From a virus, in IMG/VR virus record IMGVR_UViG_3300018083_000446, positions 1-64,000 of that record: a DNA stretch of 64,000 bases; one strand, given 5' to 3'. The translations under genes and the position numbers were made by a program. This document shows positions 40,924 through 48,021 of the stretch, piece by piece (within the stretch, counting starts at the first letter, position 1; each line of letters starts with the position of its first letter). The notes below the pieces were generated by a model. That model was given only the letters and a program-made list of their open reading frames with translations. It was not told where the DNA came from and made no database searches.

Positions 40924-41382
40924 CTACGCGGCTGCGGGCACCGCCGTTTCAGGGACGGGCGTGCCGTCCGCCACGTTCGCAGCTGCCTGGGCAGTAGCCT
41001 GCTCAACCGAGAGGCCCTGCGCCTTGAGCGCATTGAACTGAGCGAACAGCGCCTTCATGGTGTTCGAGCGCGTCTCGCGACGGGTCTTCTGAGCCGCCTC
41101 GCGCTCCTCATCGGTCGCGTACTTGCGCCGAGGAGTGGACACGGACACTGGGATCTCGATACCACGCTGGCCAGCCAGCAAGTCACGAATGAACACACCA
41201 GCCGGCTTCTCAGCCTGTTGGGCTTCCGCCTCGAAGATTGACTTCATGTTGGCGGGCATCGGAACCACGATATACGAGCGCAGCTGTCGGCGCTGCTTGC
41301 GCTTCTCCTGCTCTTCCGGTGTCAGTTCCTTTTTCGCTGGGGCCTCGGCCGTCGCGCTATCCGTTCCATTACCTCGTGCCAT
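40924..41382 (-). CDS. Lone minus-strand probable DNA-binding protein
   Basis: 152 residues from ATG 41382, with GGAGG 9 bases upstream. Disordered start, KKELTPEEQEKRKQRRQ helix, YIVVPMPANMKSIFEA, IRDLLAGQRG, a basic STPRRKYATDEEREA segment, and a helical Ala-rich end. Related in layout to the 34343-34804 protein; may be a ribbon-helix-helix regulator. It has its own consensus-like promoter and is the only minus-strand gene between 33 and 60 kb, as phage regulators often are. Confidence 0.7.
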   Translation of the reverse strand: MARGNGTDSATAEAPAKKELTPEEQEKRKQRRQLRSYIVVPMPANMKSIFEAEAQQAEKPAGVFIRDLLAGQRGIEIPVSVSTPRRKYATDEEREAAQKTRRETRSNTMKALFAQFNALKAQGLSVEQATAQAAANVADGTPVPETAVPAAA

Positions 41383-41412
41383 CGGGGGCACCTCCACATT
41401 GGTTGATACCCT

Positions 41413-41442
41413 AGTATCGCACGCCACGTATGGGGGTGTCAA
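41413..41442 (-). promoter_or_regulatory. Promoter of the lone minus-strand gene
   Basis: Minus strand TTGACA (41442-41437), 18-base spacer, GATACT (41418-41413). Same hexamers and spacing as the plus-strand promoter at 47973-48002, suggesting common control. Confidence 0.65.
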
Positions 41443-41486
41443 GCCCCTTTTCAACCAATGTGTGACCAATTCCAAACACCGACCTA

Positions 41487-41540
41487 CCCCCACGCGACCA
41501 CCCCCTACCCCCACGCTACCCCCACCCCACGACCCCCACG
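41487..41540. repeat. C-rich iterated octamer CCCCCACG
   Basis: Perfect copies at 41487-41494, 41508-41515 and 41533-41540, plus a 7-of-8 copy at 41525-41531, in the gap between two divergent promoters (235 bases without a gene, 41383-41617). Could be operator or iteron sites. Confidence 0.6.
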
Positions 41541-41581
41541 CACGGTAGTCTGGGGTATACCCCCGTAGTTACCCGGTCTCC

Positions 41582-41610
41582 TTGACCAAACAAATCAATC
41601 ATGGTATAGT
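41582..41610 (+). promoter_or_regulatory. Promoter of leaderless type
   Basis: TTGACC (41582-41587), 17-base spacer, TATAGT (41605-41610), then 7 bases to ATG 41618. There is no room for a ribosome binding site in the transcript. Divergent from the 41413-41442 promoter. Confidence 0.7.
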
Positions 41611-41617
41611 GAGAGAA

Positions 41618-41875
41618 ATGCCCCACCAAATCCCTGACGCAGTCCAAGCTCGACGCTTTGTAGAGCTCAACAAGGACCACAACCCCTTCTTTCCGGAAGG
41701 CCTACTGTTCGACGGCAAGTGCCCGTCCCTTACCTCAAACGTGGAGTCGTACCATGTAATCATCACCCAACATGCTGCCAGTTGCACATGTCCAGCATGG
41801 GGATACAACCCTTACAAGGCGTGCAAGCACATAACGCTTATCCAACAGGCTATGCTCCACGCTGGTGGGGTATAG
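41618..41875 (+). CDS. SWIM zinc-finger protein
   Basis: 85 residues. CTCPAWGYNPYKACKHI gives CxC...CxH, the SWIM signature (predicted to bind DNA or protein). The N-terminus (QARRFVELNKDHNPFFPEG) and YHVIITQHAASC support a small stand-alone SWIM domain as found in many actinophages. ATG 41618 is decided by the promoter. Confidence 0.75.
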   Translation: MPHQIPDAVQARRFVELNKDHNPFFPEGLLFDGKCPSLTSNVESYHVIITQHAASCTCPAWGYNPYKACKHITLIQQAMLHAGGV

Positions 41876-41876
41876 C

Positions 41877-41892
41877 TTTTCCATTTGGAAAA
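41877..41892. repeat. Palindromic element, copy 5
   Basis: TTTTCCATTTGGAAAA starting one base after the stop of the SWIM gene. It is followed by GGTGAACC and the ATG at 41901, so AAAAGGTGA provides the ribosome binding site. Confidence 0.9.
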
Positions 41893-41900
41893 GGTGAACC

Positions 41901-42107
41901 ATGGAAGAAGAATCAGTAGCCCACTCGCCTGCGTTGACTAAGGATATCGCCGTCTCAATTCGAGACCTCTTGCGTGAAGACGACGAAGGCGAACTCGATC
42001 CGTACGATGCGATCATAAACGGCGTAGGCGGTGGTTCGACGTTCAAGCTCACCAACACTGAGACTGAGCTCCAGTACCTGGTGACCATCGCCCCCGTCGA
42101 GGACTAG
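41901..42107 (+). CDS. Small acidic protein
   Basis: 68 residues, acidic (EEESVAHSPALTKD, REDDEGELDPYD). Ribosome binding site from the adjoining palindrome. No family recognised. Confidence 0.65.
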   Translation: MEEESVAHSPALTKDIAVSIRDLLREDDEGELDPYDAIINGVGGGSTFKLTNTETELQYLVTIAPVED

Positions 42108-42108
42108 C

Positions 42109-42300
42109 GTGAAAACGCCTCGCATAGATCGGATTATTCAGGGGCTACTACTCTACCTGGTAGGTGTGGCGGTGCTGTTCCTTGTAATAGCACCATTTTA
42201 CGCTACGCCTTGGTGGGCTTGGGCTTTGGTGGCTTGGCCAACAGCAGGTATGGCAGTGCTCATAGTGTACGACGAAGTCCGTCGAAGGCGAGGCCACTAG
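42109..42300 (+). CDS. Two-span membrane protein
   Basis: 63 residues, GTG start. Two hydrophobic segments (IIQGLLLYLVGVAVLFLVIA and WWAWALVAWPTAGMAVLIV) and a basic end (VRRRRGH). Small phage membrane protein; role unknown. Confidence 0.65.
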   Translation: MKTPRIDRIIQGLLLYLVGVAVLFLVIAPFYATPWWAWALVAWPTAGMAVLIVYDEVRRRRGH

Positions 42301-42301
42301 C

Positions 42302-42898
42302 ATGAGTCGAGCCTCGCTCGTCGGAGCACCGTGTGAATCGGCTCGCTACGAAGGGCGAGGCCGATTCGGCGCTCGAGACCCTGTATATGGACCGTTGTGC
42401 GGTCGCCCGGCTCGTTTCGTATGGTTGGGCATCGACCCCAGCGTCCTCGGTTTGACCGTTGCACAGCGCAAGAAGTATATCCGCGCTAATGTCCTGATGT
42501 GTTGGGACTGTGCGCGTCGCATGTACGAGATGTTCTGTTGGCAGCTCAAGGATGGCAAGGCTAAGCTAGAAAGGCTCGACGTGGTAAAACTCAGGTTACA
42601 CTGTAAGGACTGTGGAGCCACAGTTTACGTGTCCTGGGATGGCGACGTTATTACCACCCACCCCGGTGAGATCAAGTGGTGCGTACGCTGTGGCAAGCGT
42701 GCGGCTATGGACCTGGACCACGAACGAGACTTCCTAGAGGTCATGGCCCAGGACCTGGCAGAGAACGGTGCTACCCCTGATGTACGCCTCATACAGATGC
42801 TGTACGAGGATTGGCCTCGAACGGATCGACGATTCGATGGCTTCTATGACTACTTCAAGTACGTCATGGCCCACCCAGAAGAGATTGGAGTCGGATGA
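42302..42898 (+). CDS. Hypothetical protein with several CxxC sites
   Basis: 198 residues with CWDC (about 67), CKDC (about 100) and CVRC (about 125) plus other cysteines, suggesting two zinc sites. A YVSWDGDVITTHPG beta hairpin lies between. Overlaps the helicase start (ATGA), so it may act with it. No family recognised. Confidence 0.65.
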   Translation: MSRASLVGAPCESARYEGRGRFGARDPVYGPLCGRPARFVWLGIDPSVLGLTVAQRKKYIRANVLMCWDCARRMYEMFCWQLKDGKAKLERLDVVKLRLHCKDCGATVYVSWDGDVITTHPGEIKWCVRCGKRAAMDLDHERDFLEVMAQDLAENGATPDVRLIQMLYEDWPRTDRRFDGFYDYFKYVMAHPEEIGVG

Positions 42899-44265
42899 AC
42901 ATCATACCACAAGGAGTGGCTGAATTCCTTGACCCACCACCCGAACCGCCCGTGCCCCTTAGGCTGCCTGCTTTGCTCGAGCCACGTGCCTATCAGCTGG
43001 AGGCAGCTGAATGGCTTTATCGTGGGAAGCGCCGTATCCTCGGTGATGACGCTGGTCTTGGTAAGACTCTGGAGGCGGCTATGGCGGCCGTCAAGCCAGT
43101 CCTCATCATATGCCCCACGTACCTTGTATGGCAATGGGCAGCCTTTATTGAAGAGAACTACCCAACAGACACTATCGCGGTGGCTGGTGTTGGCTCGCGA
43201 AAGCAAAGGCACCAAGCCCTCACAGGTTCGGACAACCTGGCGACCTTCGTAAAGGAAGCTCCCGCAGACTGGACCATCGTAAACACTGACATGGTGCGTA
43301 GCTACGCGATGCCCGAAGTGGAGACAGTGATCCTCGATGAGGCCCACCACTTCCGCAATCGTGAAGCCGAGCGCTCCAAGAACTGTGCCGCTTTGACGGC
43401 GCGTACCCCACGTGTGTACGAGCTGACCGCCACGCCGATCTATAAGGACGTGGGTAACCTGTACCACCTGTTGCACATGCTGGACCCCACCACCTACAAG
43501 TCCTACTACGACTGCATCGACCGATGGGCCGTTACATACGGTGATCGTTGGTCCACCAAGATCGTACGCCTGCGTAGCCCTAAGGCTCTAGAGCGTGAGC
43601 TCGAGCCGTGGCTCCTTCGGAGGACTTATAAGGACGTAGGCCTATTCCTGCCAGAGATCATCGAGAACCACGACGTGCTCCAACTCGAGCCGAAGTACAA
43701 GAAAATGTACGACGACTTGCGAGACTACTATCGGAAGCCCGATGGGGAGTACGCCAACAGCGCGGCTGAAATCCTGCACTTGCTGCGCCATTGCACTGTC
43801 GGTCCTAAGATCGACGCCATCCCTCAGATACTGGAGGACAACCCTGGTCCTTGTGTAGTGTTCACGTGGTATCGTGAATCAGCCGACATATGCGCTGACG
43901 TACTACAGAAACTGTACTCCCGCCCAACAGACCCCGTCGTAGTGAAAGGCGACGTTGACCCTGACACTCGCTCAGCCATTGCCAAAGAAGCCATCAACGC
44001 AGGCGGTATCGTCGTAGCTACGATGGCTTCTCTAGGTGAGGGCGTTGACCTAAGCGCCGCTAAGACCTGTATCTTCCTAGAGGAGGACTACGTACCTGGC
44101 CGTATGTATCAGACTGTCAAGCGCATCCAGCGGTGGACAACGGACGAACGTCCTGTGCTTGCGCATTACATTAGGTGCCGTGGTACTGTTGACACGGTTG
44201 TCCACCGTGCTGTAGTGGACCGCAAAGGCACCGCCGAATCCATCCTGAAGGACGCACTCGATTGA
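42895..44265 (+). CDS. SNF2-type (superfamily 2) helicase/ATPase
   Basis: 456 residues. Motif I GDDAGLGKT (50-58), motif Ia IICPTYLVWQW, motif II LDEAHHFRN (D148-H151), motif III ELTATPIYKD, a second RecA domain with VVFTWYRESADI, VKGDVD, VATMASLGEGVDLSAA and motif VI VKRIQRWTTDERP. The order and the DEAH-x-F-x-N form are those of Snf2-related enzymes. Uses ATP to move on or remodel DNA, probably in replication or recombination. Compact, without extra domains. Confidence 0.9.
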   Translation: MNIIPQGVAEFLDPPPEPPVPLRLPALLEPRAYQLEAAEWLYRGKRRILGDDAGLGKTLEAAMAAVKPVLIICPTYLVWQWAAFIEENYPTDTIAVAGVGSRKQRHQALTGSDNLATFVKEAPADWTIVNTDMVRSYAMPEVETVILDEAHHFRNREAERSKNCAALTARTPRVYELTATPIYKDVGNLYHLLHMLDPTTYKSYYDCIDRWAVTYGDRWSTKIVRLRSPKALERELEPWLLRRTYKDVGLFLPEIIENHDVLQLEPKYKKMYDDLRDYYRKPDGEYANSAAEILHLLRHCTVGPKIDAIPQILEDNPGPCVVFTWYRESADICADVLQKLYSRPTDPVVVKGDVDPDTRSAIAKEAINAGGIVVATMASLGEGVDLSAAKTCIFLEEDYVPGRMYQTVKRIQRWTTDERPVLAHYIRCRGTVDTVVHRAVVDRKGTAESILKDALD

Positions 44266-44474
44266 AGCCAGGTATACACAAACTACCAATTTTGACACGC
44301 AAGTTGTACACCGACAACGAGCTAGAAGTTTCCGGGCACACAGTCTTATACATTTGGGATGGTTTCGCTACCAAGATTGATTTTACAGGCGCTCGACACG
44401 AAGAACTAGCCACCGCGTACTACGAGTGGCTACGAAAAAAGAAGCCTATCTTTCCAAAGGTCCCACTCGATTGA
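44262..44474 (+). CDS. Small hypothetical protein
   Basis: 70 residues, TTG start overlapping the helicase stop (TTGA). Beta N-terminus (VSGHTVLYIWDGFATKIDF) and a charged helix at the end. The junction CTCGATTGA recurs at the next gene. Confidence 0.58.
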   Translation: MKPGIHKLPILTRKLYTDNELEVSGHTVLYIWDGFATKIDFTGARHEELATAYYEWLRKKKPIFPKVPLD

Positions 44475-44707
44475 CCACCATCTTTTGCGCCAACTACAAA
44501 GACGGCGATGCTTGCACCGACGGATGCCGTATGTTGTGGGATCGAGACATAGACACAGCTGAAGACGTCCTTCGAAGGAACCCCGAATGGTTTGGGGTTA
44601 CTAGCTGGTGTGCAGACCATGGCATACACGTACGTTGGTACTGCGCTATCACCTGTTTCACTCGCTACCATGAACGACACGACCACCAAGAAAGCACATT
44701 CGATTGA
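44471..44707 (+). CDS. Small Cys-rich protein
   Basis: 78 residues, TTG start in a TTGA overlap. Six cysteines (CANYKDGDACTDGC, then WCADHG, WYCAITC) suggest two metal sites. Function unknown. Confidence 0.58.
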   Translation: MTTIFCANYKDGDACTDGCRMLWDRDIDTAEDVLRRNPEWFGVTSWCADHGIHVRWYCAITCFTRYHERHDHQESTFD

Positions 44708-45075
44708 AGAAGTTCAATCTTCGATGCCGTAAATGCAATGGTTCTCGCATCTATATCACACACAAGCGTACGAACTATGGTGAGGACGGGCACGACGACA
44801 CCTACTACCTCACGTGCGCCACATGTGGCACAGGCGAAGAAATCACTGACTACCCTATGCAGCCCGAACCATCGTTGGACCCTGTTGCGATGACCGTGTA
44901 CGCTATGGAAGGCGTACAGAAGTACCTAGACAAGGTCAACACTGAATGCCGAACCGCTTATACCGCTAGAATGGAGCCCCCGCCTACTTCCACGCCAGTG
45001 AAAGGCCTCCTACGTATCGGAGGTAACTACGATTCCGGTGTGTGGTCGCTTACCCTAGTCCTGGAGGACTCATGA
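44704..45075 (+). CDS. Zinc-ribbon protein
   Basis: 123 residues, TTG start in a TTGA overlap. CRKC (about 8) and CATC (about 38) form a zinc ribbon at the N-terminus; a short helical region and a beta end (GLLRIGGNYDSGVWSLTLVL) follow. May bind nucleic acid. Confidence 0.65.
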   Translation: MKKFNLRCRKCNGSRIYITHKRTNYGEDGHDDTYYLTCATCGTGEEITDYPMQPEPSLDPVAMTVYAMEGVQKYLDKVNTECRTAYTARMEPPPTSTPVKGLLRIGGNYDSGVWSLTLVLEDS

Positions 45076-45269
45076 CCCTCAGTAAGCAACGCATCCTCGA
45101 AGTGGCGTTCGACGCCGTCGAGACGTACGTATCCAAGTACAACGACGACAACGAATCCCAGGTCTCCGTTAGCCTCGAACTCGAAGGCGACGCGTCCGAC
45201 AATGGCTGCATCAACATTGATGGTGGTCACGTGCACGGTGCGTGGGTACTACTGTTGGGGGAGTTGTAA
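45072..45269 (+). CDS. Small hypothetical protein
   Basis: 65 residues, ATGA overlap. Acidic, with a helix (KQRILEVAFDAVETYVSKY) and a beta hairpin (SVSLELEGD). Unknown. Confidence 0.6.
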   Translation: MTLSKQRILEVAFDAVETYVSKYNDDNESQVSVSLELEGDASDNGCINIDGGHVHGAWVLLLGEL

Positions 45270-45632
45270 ATGCCGTCCAACTTCCCACCTGAGATCCGCA
45301 AGGCCATGATCTGGGTAGCCAAGGACTGTTGGCAGATTGCTGACGACCACGGCTGGCACACATCAGACCGTTCCACCCTCGAGCGTGCCATGTTGGTAGT
45401 TACGGAGTTGAGCGAACTATGTGAGTCCGCTCGTTCCAACACGCTCGCAGACCCCAGCGACCACATTCCTCAGTACACCATGGCTGAAGAAGAATGGGCC
45501 GACGTGTTGGTGCGCGTGTTCGACCACTGCGTAGAGGACCATGTATCGCACGAACGACTCATCAGTGCCTTGTTTGCGAAGATGGAGTTCAACCGCTCAC
45601 GCCCATACCGCCACGGCAACAAGACGGCATGA
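45270..45632 (+). CDS. MazG-like nucleotide pyrophosphohydrolase
   Basis: 120 residues. VVTELSELCES (ExxE) and AEEEWADVLVRVFDHC (ExxD) are the metal-binding motifs of the MazG/all-alpha NTP pyrophosphatase fold. Hydrolyses NTPs or (d)NTPs to monophosphates; phage versions may adjust nucleotide pools or alarmones. Start directly after the previous stop, with GGGGAG upstream. Confidence 0.8.
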   Translation: MPSNFPPEIRKAMIWVAKDCWQIADDHGWHTSDRSTLERAMLVVTELSELCESARSNTLADPSDHIPQYTMAEEEWADVLVRVFDHCVEDHVSHERLISALFAKMEFNRSRPYRHGNKTA

Positions 45633-45802
45633 CCACGCCGTACCCAGGCTCTGAAGGCCAGACCTATCACATGCATATTGAGACTGAAGTAGCAAACGTG
45701 ACGCTCACTGCCAGCGTTTACTTCGACGCGAACATCGCTAAGTTCGACCCCGTGTGGGAGGAAATCACCGACTACATCGCTGCTAAAATGAACGCACTAT
45801 AA
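45629..45802 (+). CDS. Small hypothetical protein
   Basis: 57 residues, ATGA overlap with the MazG-like gene. Beta-rich with a C-terminal helix (VWEEITDYIAAKMNAL). Unknown. Confidence 0.58.
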   Translation: MTTPYPGSEGQTYHMHIETEVANVTLTASVYFDANIAKFDPVWEEITDYIAAKMNAL

Positions 45803-46056
45803 TGGTAGTTTCATTTGAGCCCGTCGAACAAGTCGACCGCATACGTGACGTGGTGTCCCGTATCTGTACGTTGAGCGTGGACGACCTCGAACTAGTGCTG
45901 CGAGAAACTACTAAGTTCGAATCGTTCGCCCCCTACGTGGACGCCACGCTGTACCTCGATCGCCGTGAAGACAATCTCATGTTCCAGGAGGTAGTGCGAG
46001 GCCTACTCGAATACCGTAAGTTCCTCACAGTCCATGAACACAACTACCGAAGATAG
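45802..46056 (+). CDS. Small acidic helical protein
   Basis: 84 residues, one-base overlap with the preceding stop. Helical (EQVDRIRDVVSRICTLSVDDLELVLRE) and acidic throughout. Unknown. Confidence 0.6.
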   Translation: MVVSFEPVEQVDRIRDVVSRICTLSVDDLELVLRETTKFESFAPYVDATLYLDRREDNLMFQEVVRGLLEYRKFLTVHEHNYRR

Positions 46057-46339
46057 TATGGCCGAAACCGCTAACATCACCGTGTTGTACGACGCTGGCC
46101 CTTCAACCAGGGCTGTGGTCTACATCAATGGTGAACTGCACGAAGCAGCCAACCACACCAACGAGGACGGATTCGTATGGTCCTTGCTCGACCAACTCCA
46201 AGGCAAGATCGTCGGAGAGATCGACACCACCGAATACCTCAAGGCTGACTACTACGACGTCAACGATCGTAACGACTCTTTCCCACCGTTGCTCCATGAC
46301 ATTCCTAAAGACGAATACGAGGACCCGGATAACCTATGA
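46034..46339 (+). CDS. Small acidic protein
   Basis: 101 residues from ATG 46034; ATG 46058, two bases after the previous stop, is an alternative start. Beta N-terminus (NITVLYDAGPSTRAVVYI) and Asp/Tyr-rich end. Unknown. Confidence 0.6.
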   Translation: MNTTTEDSMAETANITVLYDAGPSTRAVVYINGELHEAANHTNEDGFVWSLLDQLQGKIVGEIDTTEYLKADYYDVNDRNDSFPPLLHDIPKDEYEDPDNL

Positions 46340-47028
46340 GTACTCTACGACTCGAAGGTCTAGGGCTCGGGCGTCACGAAGACCCCGACCCTAAGGATGC
46401 GCTCTTCCCAGTACGCACGTTGCTGCAAGCGTTCCCATCAGCCCCTCCAGCCTACCGCATGTGGCCACACCCGTACCCTCACCCGTTAGACCAAGGTAAT
46501 ACTGGTACGTGCGTCGGTCATGGCTTCAAGCACCAACTCATGGCTGCCCCTGGCAAACGCTACGATTCAGACGAGGAACCTACAGCACTCACCATCTACC
46601 GGGAGGCCTGCCCCCTAGATCCGTGGCCTGAGAACGACGACGGTAACCTCCAACACGGTACGTCCGTGCGTGCTGGTGCCCAGGCCCTGATGGCTCGTAA
46701 CATCATCACCAGTTACTGGTGGGCTAACACCCTCCAGGATTGCATCGACCATCTGTTGCTACGTGGGCCGTTGGTATTGGGGTGGAACTGGTACGAGTCC
46801 ATGTTCTACCCTACCTCCAAAGGGTACATCACCCCTAGTGGTGGTGTGGCTGGTGGGCACTGCCTGCTTGCCATCGGTGTTATCCCTGAAGCTCGACGCA
46901 TCCGTTTACTCAACTCATGGGGTGGAGACTGGGGCCAGAACGGCCGCGTGTGGGTATCGTACGATACATTCGAGCGTCTCATGGACGAGGACGGTGAAGC
47001 ATGCACCACGGTAGAACCGAGGCCGTAG
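46336..47028 (+). CDS. Papain-like (C1A-type) cysteine peptidase
   Basis: 230 residues. Q53-GNTGTC59-VGHGF gives the oxyanion Gln and nucleophile Cys; GGH175CLLAIGV supplies the His; LLN193SWGGDWGQNG supplies the Asn and the conserved Trp. All residues needed for activity are present, with no signal peptide or propeptide, so it should act in the cytoplasm. A closely related layout is known in some phage and bacterial C1A proteins. Targets could be host proteins or phage assembly proteins. Followed after 4 bases by a glycosidase-like gene. Confidence 0.85.
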   Translation: MSTLRLEGLGLGRHEDPDPKDALFPVRTLLQAFPSAPPAYRMWPHPYPHPLDQGNTGTCVGHGFKHQLMAAPGKRYDSDEEPTALTIYREACPLDPWPENDDGNLQHGTSVRAGAQALMARNIITSYWWANTLQDCIDHLLLRGPLVLGWNWYESMFYPTSKGYITPSGGVAGGHCLLAIGVIPEARRIRLLNSWGGDWGQNGRVWVSYDTFERLMDEDGEACTTVEPRP

Positions 47029-47032
47029 GCCC

Positions 47033-47746
47033 ATGGCACTGAACGTAGACGTTGATCCGCGCTATAGTGGGGGGTACCCCGGTGTGGCTGAAGCTAAGCG
47101 CCACAACACCGAGATCGTCCGCATGCTGAGCCTACCACAGAACGAAGCGTATGCTGGTGCCATGATGCAGGAAGGTATCGAGGTGTTAGGCATCATCACC
47201 GGTGAGTCGTACGTAGGTGGTCGCCATTGGCGCGACGCAGACCCGTACGTGCTCCCTAGCTGTAGCGCGCTCCAGATCGGGAACGAGCCGATGATGGGCC
47301 ACGGTGCCTCCTTCCCTGAAGGCGGCGCGCCCAACATGATCCAGCTATGGGAGCGTGTACGTACCTACGTGCGCGTGCGCCAAGGTCGCACGGACCTACC
47401 TCTCGTAGGGCCTGGTATCTGGATGCAACGCCCCGAGTTGTGGGCTAGCGTGCGCCCAGACCTCAACGAGTGTGTAGCAGGCGCTGTGCACGTGTATGAA
47501 GGAGCGGGTGATTCGTTCGGTGAGATAGGTTGGCTCGATGGCCAATTAGCAGACTATGCGAGCATAGCACCTGATCTTCCGTTGTGGTGCACCGAGTTCA
47601 CCGCACGTTGGCCCGAATTGTACCCAGTCAAGCGGACCATCAATCGCTATTGTGACATAGCCATATGGGCTCACTACGGGCATGGTGTACCAGGCCACGG
47701 CTTGGTTGGCACCACTGAGTTCCAACTCCACGCGGTGTCCAAATGA
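47033..47746 (+). CDS. Glycoside hydrolase-like protein (clan GH-A pattern)
   Basis: 237 residues. QIGNEP (N84-E85-P86) matches the acid/base motif of clan GH-A TIM barrels, and WCTEFT (E188) about 103 residues later matches the nucleophile strand. Shorter than most members. No signal peptide, so its location is unclear: it might be released at lysis or act inside. Paired with the papain-like peptidase gene, 4 bases upstream. Confidence 0.72.
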   Translation: MALNVDVDPRYSGGYPGVAEAKRHNTEIVRMLSLPQNEAYAGAMMQEGIEVLGIITGESYVGGRHWRDADPYVLPSCSALQIGNEPMMGHGASFPEGGAPNMIQLWERVRTYVRVRQGRTDLPLVGPGIWMQRPELWASVRPDLNECVAGAVHVYEGAGDSFGEIGWLDGQLADYASIAPDLPLWCTEFTARWPELYPVKRTINRYCDIAIWAHYGHGVPGHGLVGTTEFQLHAVSK

Positions 47747-47976
47747 TCGTATACATCAAGGACAAGGGTAACGTCATAGAAATCCGAGAGGAGGAATCAC
47801 GCGTCAACGTGTGTGCGTATGCCGAAGCTGACTTCGAACGCACTCACATGGAGCGCGAAATCGACCTCAACAGCATGCACTACTTCTATTCGATTATGTC
47901 TAACGCACGCTCGATTGTAGCTGGTGTGGAAGGCCAGATAGAGCGCATGAAAAATTCGTCCGTCAAGCCCACTTGA
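47743..47976 (+). CDS. Small hypothetical protein
   Basis: 77 residues, ATGA overlap. IVYIKDKGNVIEIREEESRV then a helix (HYFYSIMSNARSIVAGVEGQIERMK). The last codons contain the next -35 box. Unknown. Confidence 0.6.
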   Translation: MIVYIKDKGNVIEIREEESRVNVCAYAEADFERTHMEREIDLNSMHYFYSIMSNARSIVAGVEGQIERMKNSSVKPT

Positions 47977-48002
47977 CACGATCCTAGCTAGTATGCGATA
48001 CT
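47973..48002 (+). promoter_or_regulatory. Promoter upstream of the replication gene group
   Basis: TTGACA (47973-47978), 18-base spacer, GATACT (47997-48002), followed 19 bases later by GTG 48022 with a GGGAGA ribosome binding site. Same hexamers and spacing as the 41413-41442 minus-strand promoter. Confidence 0.7.
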
Positions 48003-48021
48003 AGTAACTACGGGAGATAGT

